Assembly (NCBI GenBank): GCA_041399065.1
Contig: JAWKTN010000020.1
Location: 1 to 11,634, forward strand
DNA: 11,634 nucleotides
From: JAGQPD01 sp020426865
GTDB taxonomy: Bacteria; Planctomycetota; Planctomycetia; Pirellulales; Pirellulaceae
Direction of reading: 5' to 3'
Below, piece by piece: positions 7,034 to 11,634 of the stretch. How positions within the stretch are numbered: the first letter of the stretch is position 1; every line of letters begins with the position of its first letter. Position numbers and translations under genes: made by a program. The notes beneath the pieces were generated by a model. It did no database searches, had not been told where the DNA came from, and saw only the letters and a program-made list of their open reading frames with translations.

Positions 7034-7684
7034 TTAGGAAGCGCGAGCGGTGGTGCGTGACTCGGTAGCCATGGCCAAGAGACGCGTTTTGTTGGGAATG
7101 CCGCGGCACCAATTGGCGTGAAACACGCGGACCGTGGGGGGCAGTGTGAAAGGCTTGCCGTCCCACTCGTTCCAGGTACCGTGGCAATATCCGGCGGAGG
7201 CAAACTCGTCAAGTGGCAGGGCAACGGCGGAGACGCGCAGTTGTTTGATGTAATGGTTCAGTGCCGCCTGGTCGGTCGTTGCTTGGCCACGGTAGAAGGA
7301 GCCATCTTGGCAAACGCAATCAAAGAGTGTTTGCGTGACGACACTACACCGTGCAATCCACAGTCCGGAGCAGAGCACACCACCATCATCCTGGCAGGCA
7401 ATGTCATGGGGGCCCAGACATTCCAGCAGGCGGTCGATAGAAGGTCTTAAGAACACGACATCGGCATCGGCCCACACGACGAAGTCCGGGCATTCGCGGA
7501 CCGCTCGGCGCATGGTGAGTGCCTTATGGACGGTATTTCGCCCCCATGCGGGGTCACCAAACTCCGCCGCGGCTGCTTGTGGCGCGCGGCCGATGATGAC
7601 GTCGGTAAATTCGGTCGTGGAAGGGAGGAGGTACGACTGAAGGAGTTGCTCGTGGGACGGCGAAGCGTGCGTAAAGAGCTTCAT
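7034..7684 (-). CDS. Putative nucleotide-diphospho-sugar glycosyltransferase (DxD type)
   Basis: This 216-residue protein looks like a GT-A-fold glycosyltransferase of the nucleotide-diphospho-sugar transferase type. WADADVVFLRP at residues 71-81 gives the metal-binding Asp73-x-Asp75 at the end of a hydrophobic strand. CQDDGGVLCSGLWIAR follows, as in enzymes whose 'xxxNTGxWxxR' segment binds substrate. FHANWCRGIPNKTRLL (188-203) matches the C-terminal 'HxNxxxGxxxK' motif that contacts the diphosphate. It is soluble and cytosolic. ATG 7682-7684 is preceded by AGGAC. The length is short for the family but all the main motifs are there. It lies between the coiled-coil membrane gene (39 bp upstream) and the fucosyltransferase-like gene. 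Together they suggest decoration of an envelope polymer or glycoprotein; the sugar and acceptor cannot be told from sequence. Confidence 0.7.
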   Translation of the reverse strand: MKLFTHASPSHEQLLQSYLLPSTTEFTDVIIGRAPQAAAAEFGDPAWGRNTVHKALTMRRAVRECPDFVVWADADVVFLRPSIDRLLECLGPHDIACQDDGGVLCSGLWIARCSVVTQTLFDCVCQDGSFYRGQATTDQAALNHYIKQLRVSAVALPLDEFASAGYCHGTWNEWDGKPFTLPPTVRVFHANWCRGIPNKTRLLAMATESRTTARAS

Positions 7685-7723
7685 GGCGGACGTCCTGGAA
7701 AGTAGGTAATTGTTTAGGGACAG

Positions 7724-8098
7724 CTACTCGTCGATTTCCCGGCGGGCGTTTTCGAGATACTCACGGATGCGGTGACGGTCCAGCGGGGCGATCTCCTTCA
7801 TGGCTTCGATCATGATCCGCATCGCGGTTGTGGCTTTGTGGGTTTCGGCCGCGATTTTTTTCAGATTGGCATCGACGACCTCGCTTTGCGAGGCGATCAC
7901 GGCGGTCATCGTGGAGATTTTTTCGATGGCCACGGAAGTGCGTTCAATCGCCGCGTTTTGCCGCTGCATGGATTGGATCGTGGCGTCCACCAGACGCGAT
8001 CCAAGTTTCCAGAGGGCAAACCCGACACCCGTAATCACGATGACCAGCAAGAAACCAACGAGGCCGAACTCGGCGGCTTTCATCCACAACTGTTCCAC
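7724..8098 (-). CDS. Single-pass membrane protein with cytoplasmic or periplasmic coiled coil
   Basis: This 124-residue protein begins with a short amphipathic stretch (MEQLWMKAAE). One strong membrane helix follows at about residues 11-31 (GLVGFLLVIVITGVGFALW), then a long helical region (about 35-122) rich in Ala, Met, Ile, Glu and Lys with heptad-like spacing, likely a coiled coil. The tail is charged (RHRIREYLENARREIDE). I choose the GTG at 8096-8098 because AGGAG (8107-8111) is exactly 8 bp upstream. The longer open frame overlaps the preceding gene and encodes an implausible basic leader; ATG 8081-8083 is a weaker alternative. Size, topology and position beside a three-helix membrane protein and a peptidase are reminiscent of phage holin- or spanin-type genes, but no family signature proves that. 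It sits 19 bp after the previous stop, so it is almost certainly co-transcribed. Confidence 0.75.
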   Translation of the reverse strand: MEQLWMKAAEFGLVGFLLVIVITGVGFALWKLGSRLVDATIQSMQRQNAAIERTSVAIEKISTMTAVIASQSEVVDANLKKIAAETHKATTAMRIMIEAMKEIAPLDRHRIREYLENARREIDE

Positions 8099-8117
8099 AA
8101 CGGTGTCTCCTGGAATG

Positions 8118-8570
8118 CTAAACCATATTGCGCAGTTCATCGGCGAGCTGACGGAGGGTTTTCGACGCGTGTTGCGATCGATCGATGATCTCCGCCAATT
8201 CGTCCCGGGCATGGAGCGTTTGGGCACCAACTTCCAGGGTGCGCATCAGGTTCTTGGCCCCAAAGAGCCGGAGCGAGACCCAGCAATACGCCGAGAAGAA
8301 ATTAAGGAGTATTAAACCACCGAGCAGCAGCCAGTAGTTGGGATACCAGTTGCTCGCGATCCGAAAGCCGTAACCGCAGAAACTGCAGGCGAGAAAGACC
8401 GCCACCAGCGACGAGAGCACCTTCAGTTCCGGCCCCATCAGACCGCGGCGAAGGATGGGTCGAAACCACTCCACCGCAATCAATACATACCAGAAGATCA
8501 CTCCCGCGCAGGCGGCGGAGACGAGAAACGCCACCCGAGAGCCTGCACACATCCAAAATGGCATTCCCAT
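8118..8570 (-). CDS. Three-helix membrane protein of unknown function
   Basis: This 150-residue inner-membrane protein has three hydrophobic segments at about residues 13-34 (VAFLVSAACAGVIFWYVLIA), 50-66 (KVLSSLVAVFLACSF) and 79-100 (YWLLLGGLILLNFFSAYCW). A 45-residue charged amphipathic helix follows, ending LRQLADELRNMV. Arginines at 38-42 (RPILRRG) favour a cytoplasmic first loop. ATG 8568-8570 has GGGAG (8579-8583) 8 bp upstream. I do not recognise the family. The C-terminal helix could pair with the coiled coil of the next protein, since the genes are 19 bp apart. A holin-like role is a guess from size and helix number. Confidence 0.75.
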   Translation of the reverse strand: MGMPFWMCAGSRVAFLVSAACAGVIFWYVLIAVEWFRPILRRGLMGPELKVLSSLVAVFLACSFCGYGFRIASNWYPNYWLLLGGLILLNFFSAYCWVSLRLFGAKNLMRTLEVGAQTLHARDELAEIIDRSQHASKTLRQLADELRNMV

Positions 8571-8603
8571 GTCTGTTACTCCCGTTGAAGAATCGTGTGC
8601 TGA

Positions 8604-8942
8604 CTAACCACAGCCACCAGGCCGACGGCCTTCGATGATCGGTTGCCGCAACCGCTGCAGCAGTGTCTTGCGAACAGGCCGAATCGGTCGGACGGCAGGG
8701 GTGGGTTGGGCAACAAACACGCGCCGCGCGGTAACCGGGAATTGCCAGCGTGCGGACGCTGTCATCATGCCACCGCTACTACCATAGGCGGCAAACTGAG
8801 CGGGTACCGAAGTGGTAATAGCCGACTGTTCCACGACAACGGCTGTGGACGTGTCGGGAGGCATGGTGGGCACGAGGAAAAACTCCTCGCCTTTGGCGCT
8901 CGCTACCAGAGCGAACGCGAATAATAGAAGTACGAAACGCAT
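8604..8942 (-). CDS. Small secreted protein with Gly/Cys C-terminus
   Basis: The protein has 112 residues. MRFVLLLFAFALVASA is a clear Sec signal peptide, with likely cleavage after Ala16 (ASA-KGEE). The mature part is Ala/Val/Thr-rich, then basic and proline-rich (TPAVRPIRPVRKTLLQRLRQ), and ends IIEGRRPGGCG. Such short secreted proteins with a Gly/Arg/Cys tail are, to my knowledge, common in planctomycetes and have no assigned function. ATG 8940-8942 is preferred over the frame's first ATG because AAGGAG (8951-8956) is 8 bp upstream and the signal peptide starts here. The single Cys near the end could form an intermolecular disulfide; it is not a lipobox. A 22-bp perfect palindrome lies 36 bp upstream. 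Confidence 0.75.
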   Translation of the reverse strand: MRFVLLLFAFALVASAKGEEFFLVPTMPPDTSTAVVVEQSAITTSVPAQFAAYGSSGGMMTASARWQFPVTARRVFVAQPTPAVRPIRPVRKTLLQRLRQPIIEGRRPGGCG

Positions 8943-8978
8943 TGGAAAAGCTCCTTTTAAAAGAAACACTCGTTAGGT

Positions 8979-9000
8979 GTGAGCATGACGTCATGCTCAC
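8979..9000. promoter_or_regulatory. 22-bp perfect palindrome between the peptidase and small secreted protein genes
   Basis: The half-site is GTGAGCATGAC, repeated exactly inverted with no spacer, so the centre reads TGACGTCA. It lies 44 bp after the peptidase stop and 36 bp before the next ATG. As DNA it is a good candidate binding site for a dimeric regulator. As RNA it could form a hairpin of up to 9 bp with a tetraloop. It is not followed closely by a U-tract on either strand, so a classical intrinsic terminator is unlikely. By chance a perfect 22-bp palindrome is expected well under once in a window this size. Confidence 0.6.
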
Positions 9001-9044
9001 GAAAGTCGTTCGGCAATGATTCGCGGCATGGGTAACGTGGGCGA

Positions 9045-9980
9045 TTAGGTTAGGGGTTGGCGATCGGTTTGCAGGAACACCAGGGGTGCCGGGCGTTCCC
9101 AGCCACGTAGGCCAGCGATGGCGAACGAGTCTTGCCATTTGCGAAACATCGCTTCCAGCACATCGGCATCGACGTTAAAGCACCCTTGCGGAAGTGTGAG
9201 CACTTGGCCACTTTCGAGGTCCACCCGGTTTGGGCCCGTGGGAGACTCCCCCCAGCTCTGCTGGATGGTAAAAACCCAGCGGCCGCCCTTAAGGATCAAA
9301 AAGGCGCGCACAAGCATGCAGTGCGCCCAAGTACCCTCAGGAGCACAGACGCCTGTCCCTTTTTGCCTAACGGTTTCAAACCCCTGGCCAGAGCAGACGG
9401 GAATCGGAAACCGGTTTTGAATCGCCACGCGGGCCTGGTCGATGTCGGTCACCAGCGTGACATCACGCACGGGATGCTCTTTGGCAACTGGTTCCAAGTC
9501 ATCAGGAAGTCCGGTAGTTCCCCAGTCCTTGGCGAGCTCACCGCGATAGTGGGTAAGATCCACGCGGCCATACTTCTTGCGGAGCAGAAAACCAAACTTT
9601 CTGGCCGCGTCGGCGGCCCAGGCTCCCACGCTTCCGTCACCGCGAAGTCTTCCGCCGCCAATTTCCACGCGCGACAGGGCATAAATGGCTTCGGTGGCAA
9701 TCAGCCCTGGAAAACCGTTGCCTGCGGTTGCGGCATCCGTTAGCAGCAGATCTTGCACGCCGCGGCCCCAACCGTGGGACACACAATCGCCAATTTCCTG
9801 GTCGTGAGCGGGGAGCGTCTCGCCAAAGAGCGACGATTCCACGTCCCAGAGCCAGGTGTCCTTGGGATCGTCCTGCATCAGATCAGGAGCAGCGCTTACA
9901 AAGAGCGGGTTTGGCAACATCGCCACGATGCGGTCGGTTTCCTTGCGGTCTTCGTGCCATCCAAATTGAAACTGTGGCAT
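9045..9980 (-). CDS. Papain-like (C1 family) cysteine peptidase, cytosolic, with Gln in the Asn position
   Basis: This 311-residue protein has the papain fold signatures in order. Gln61 and Cys66 lie in HDQEIGDCVSHGWGR (oxyanion Gln and nucleophile, 'Q-x4-C'), His220 in EGTWAHCMLVRAF, and the 'NSWG' block appears as IQQSWGE (241-244). Peptidases of this type cut peptide bonds with a Cys-His pair. Here the usual Asn that orients the His is Gln241, a conservative but notable change. No signal peptide or propeptide inhibitor domain is evident, unlike exported papains; the N-terminus (MPQFQFGWHEDRK) starts directly. ATG 9978-9980 is chosen with a G-rich site (GGGGGA) 7 bp upstream. An in-frame ATG at 10056-10058 overlaps the previous gene and is unlikely. 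Neighbours are secreted and membrane proteins, so the target may be an envelope or element-encoded protein. Activity is not certain. Confidence 0.82.
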   Translation of the reverse strand: MPQFQFGWHEDRKETDRIVAMLPNPLFVSAAPDLMQDDPKDTWLWDVESSLFGETLPAHDQEIGDCVSHGWGRGVQDLLLTDAATAGNGFPGLIATEAIYALSRVEIGGGRLRGDGSVGAWAADAARKFGFLLRKKYGRVDLTHYRGELAKDWGTTGLPDDLEPVAKEHPVRDVTLVTDIDQARVAIQNRFPIPVCSGQGFETVRQKGTGVCAPEGTWAHCMLVRAFLILKGGRWVFTIQQSWGESPTGPNRVDLESGQVLTLPQGCFNVDADVLEAMFRKWQDSFAIAGLRGWERPAPLVFLQTDRQPLT

Positions 9981-10018
9981 GGGAGGATCCCCCCTAATGA
10001 AAAAGGTGAATTTGTGAG

Positions 10019-10933
10019 CTACTGGATCGGAACGAGGTAGCACCTGCCACCGACACACATGTGGCGGTATCGAACCGGGCTTGCCATGGGGGGTGGCGGA
10101 ACCACAACGTGCTGGGCCGGAGCCTGGATCACCTCGGTTTGCTGCGGCGAAACGGGCGTGTGGACTTCGATCTGCGGAGTGCCGCTGGGGGCAAGCATCG
10201 ACGTTGCATCGGGTACCAGCAGGATGCCGCGAGATACCTCTCGTAGCTGCTTGTCTGCGTCCTTGACGGTGCGAATCACCTGGGCGTTCACCAGCTCGGT
10301 CCAGCGAAGGCCGATTCTTTCAAGCGCTGGTGCCCACGCATCGCGAGTCGGTCCACTAAGGGTCGAAGCGTTTGCGGTTTGCACCTGCTTGAGCGCATCG
10401 TCCAGAGATCGAACGGTGCCAGCCGCAATCGCTGCGGCTGCTGCCTGAAAATTAGCGGCGATCTTCGGAGCCAGTGAGCGATGCGTTGGCGCAATGGCAG
10501 CCACGGCCTCATAGGCAACCCGCGCGATACCTTGCAAATCATCGGGCGCAGGTGGTGCGGGTTTATCTGGCTCTGGAGGTGTAGGGGGAGCCGGTGGCGT
10601 AGGTGGTCCATCCTGAACAATGGAAATGGTGTGGCGTGTTTTCGTGGAAAGCACGCGGCCGTCTTCGACCCACAGGTCCCGCAGTTCCACAAACACGGTG
10701 CTGACACCAGCACATGGTGCCGCAAATAGTAAGCGTCCATCGGTCGTGGTTTCGTGGTCGAGCTGAAAGGGAAAAAGCGTCCAATCAGCGGAATGGTTAT
10801 CGTCGAGCTTGGCGGTGACGCGCACCAGTGTGCCAGGTTCCACCTCGGTGGGACCTTCGATGGTGGCGGCCGCTGCGGGGAGAGCAGAGAGCGCCAGCCA
10901 CAGTAGGGTATGGATAGGAATGCGAGTCGTCAT
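10019..10933 (-). CDS. Secreted protein with N-terminal beta domain, Pro-rich linker and helical C-domain
   Basis: This 304-residue exported protein starts with a Sec signal peptide, MTTRIPIHTLLWLALSALPAAAA (cleavage near residue 22). Residues 24-107 (EGPTEVEPGTLVRVTAKL ... TISIVQDG) look like an Ig/PKD-type beta sandwich. A proline-rich linker (109-130, TPPAPPTPPEPDKPAPPAP) leads to an alanine-rich helical domain (132-235). The end is a second low-complexity Pro/Val stretch and CVGGRCYLVPIQ. I do not recognise a named family. The architecture suggests an extracytoplasmic or cell-surface protein, perhaps tethered through the C-terminal cysteine pair. ATG 10931-10933 is 2 bp after the upstream stop and has AAGGAG (10941-10946) 7 bp before it, so it is co-transcribed and probably translationally coupled. 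Like the small secreted protein at 8604-8942 it ends in a Gly/Cys motif. Confidence 0.75.
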   Translation of the reverse strand: MTTRIPIHTLLWLALSALPAAAATIEGPTEVEPGTLVRVTAKLDDNHSADWTLFPFQLDHETTTDGRLLFAAPCAGVSTVFVELRDLWVEDGRVLSTKTRHTISIVQDGPPTPPAPPTPPEPDKPAPPAPDDLQGIARVAYEAVAAIAPTHRSLAPKIAANFQAAAAAIAAGTVRSLDDALKQVQTANASTLSGPTRDAWAPALERIGLRWTELVNAQVIRTVKDADKQLREVSRGILLVPDATSMLAPSGTPQIEVHTPVSPQQTEVIQAPAQHVVVPPPPMASPVRYRHMCVGGRCYLVPIQ

Positions 10934-10935
10934 GG

Positions 10936-11634
10936 TTAAGCTCCTTCAGTGTGAGGGCCATCCAGTGGCTGCTCGGTTTGGTTACCGGTTAGCAACTGGA
11001 CAAGTTGGATGAGAAACGGCAAAAGGCGAAGGAGTGCGTCAAAGGGAATCCCCTTTGCGACTGCCTGCTGCTGGAGGACAGCCTCTGGCTCACAATCGCC
11101 GCTTACGAGCCGTACGGGAAACGTATCAATGAGCGGTGCCAGGATGTCGCCCGCTTCGCGCAGGACGGCCCAGCGCTCGGCAAACGTCTCGCACGCGGCA
11201 AGCTTGGCGGGCAGTGCAAGAAGCGGTTGGAGCTCGCTAAAATGATCGAGAAACCAGCGAATGTAACGGGCGTTTTCCAGGAAAGGCATGGTCGAAACTC
11301 CTTGATAACTAGCGTCTTGGTGGTTAGTACCTTCACCGCGAGTGATTTTTGCTTGCAGGAGAAAGGCGTAGCGACGAAAACAATCGGCTTGGAGGTCCAA
11401 GCGACAGGGCACATCTGGGTTATCCTCCGTGGGAGGTATTGGATCTACTGGCAGGCGCTCCGTCGTGGTAATCAGGCAGTGCTGACATGGCAAAAGCACA
11501 ATGCGGGCACCACACTCCGGACATTTCTTTGGCGTTTCCAGCGCCAAAGGACGCACGGTCTGTCGCGCAAGTCTCCGTTGTTCTTTGGCATCCCACTCTC
11601 CTGAGTGAATGTCATGCGCGACTCGCCGTGAGAG
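10936..11634 (-). CDS. HTH plus zinc-ribbon protein with C-terminal helical domain, 5' end beyond the window
   Basis: The frame is open from the window edge to TAA 10936-10938, giving 232 visible residues; the true start is outside. A GTG at 11554-11556 could be mistaken for the start, but the residues upstream of it (LSRRVAHDIHSGEWDAKEQ) look like the second half of an HTH, aligned with SHTTVRLVSTGKR in the paralogue at 5100-5849. A zinc ribbon follows with cysteines at visible positions 38, 41, 50 and 53 (CPECG...LPCQHC). After a linker comes the same helical domain (RYIRWFLDHFSELQPLL, FAERWAVLREAGD, then LLRLLPFLIQLVQLL). The protein is probably a DNA-binding regulator. It is the first visible gene of the operon. 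An internal ATG at 11287-11289 has a strong ribosome binding site, so the C-terminal domain may also be made alone. Confidence 0.8.
   Translation of the reverse strand, partial: LSRRVAHDIHSGEWDAKEQRRLARQTVRPLALETPKKCPECGARIVLLPCQHCLITTTERLPVDPIPPTEDNPDVPCRLDLQADCFRRYAFLLQAKITRGEGTNHQDASYQGVSTMPFLENARYIRWFLDHFSELQPLLALPAKLAACETFAERWAVLREAGDILAPLIDTFPVRLVSGDCEPEAVLQQQAVAKGIPFDALLRLLPFLIQLVQLLTGNQTEQPLDGPHTEGA
11287..11303 (-). promoter_or_regulatory. Strong internal ribosome binding site and start codon within the HTH/zinc-ribbon gene
   Basis: AAGGAG at 11298-11303 stands 8 bp before ATG 11287-11289, in frame with the surrounding gene. This is the same motif and spacing that marks the true starts of the next genes (10933, 8942, 8098). 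Initiation here would give a 117-residue protein (MPFLENARYIRWFLDH...) made only of the C-terminal helical domain. The paralogue at 5100-5849 has no comparable site at the matching position. Chance is possible but the match is as good as any in the operon. Confidence 0.45.

Noticed and set aside
8941..8966. Small hairpin AAAAG-GAG-CTTTT placing the Shine-Dalgarno of the small secreted protein in a loop
   Set aside because: The stem is 5 bp and nearly all A-U, too weak to propose as a translational switch.
1..11634. CRISPR array, tRNA, rRNA or retron-type RNA
   Set aside because: I looked for regularly spaced repeats and for conserved tRNA or rRNA segments and saw none. I could not run a covariance-model search; a positive hit from one would overturn this.

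Overview
The window looks like bacterial chromosome (or a large replicon) from a planctomycete, probably Pirellulales-like. I infer this from the moderately GC-rich coding style, the small secreted proteins with Gly/Cys tails, the Tn3- and IS630-type elements, and small zinc-ribbon regulators of a kind I associate with that phylum. There is no rRNA, tRNA or housekeeping gene to confirm it. Nothing here is core metabolism: it is accessory DNA.

Left part (1-4430). Bases 1-465 hold no gene I can support. From 489 to 1094 lies the C-terminal two thirds of an IS630-type transposase on the minus strand, cut off exactly at the edge of a Tn3-family insertion sequence. That element (1095-4430, 3336 bp) has perfect 54-bp terminal inverted repeats and one gene, a complete 1020-residue TnpA with an intact D-D-E triad. 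It carries no resolvase and no cargo. The 5-bp flanks differ (TTATA versus AAGGT), and the missing half of the IS630 gene is not on the other side. The element therefore sits at a rearranged junction rather than a simple insertion.

Middle (4431-5099). A possible severed coding tail on the plus strand runs from the right end of the transposon. It is followed by a small HTH plus zinc-ribbon protein (4634-5020), the only convincing intact plus-strand gene.

Right part (5100-11634). A tightly packed minus-strand operon enters from the right edge. In transcription order it encodes: an HTH/zinc-ribbon protein (start beyond the window); a secreted protein with a beta domain and proline-rich linker; a cytosolic papain-like cysteine peptidase; a small secreted protein; a three-helix membrane protein; a single-pass membrane protein with a coiled coil; a DxD glycosyltransferase; a fucosyltransferase-like protein; then, after a 316-bp gap with a candidate promoter, a second full-length HTH/zinc-ribbon protein. 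The two operon HTH/zinc-ribbon proteins are paralogues along their whole visible length, and the plus-strand 4634-5020 gene is a shorter third relative. All three share the spacing C-x2-C-G-x6-P-C-x2-C, with about 35 residues between HTH and zinc ribbon.

My reading, an inference, is that the operon is an accessory module of a planctomycete prophage or other integrated element. Membrane, peptidase and glycosyltransferase genes would act on the cell envelope, under control of or bracketed by a repeated HTH/zinc-ribbon family. No terminase, portal, capsid, tail or integrase gene is visible, so the phage link is unproven.
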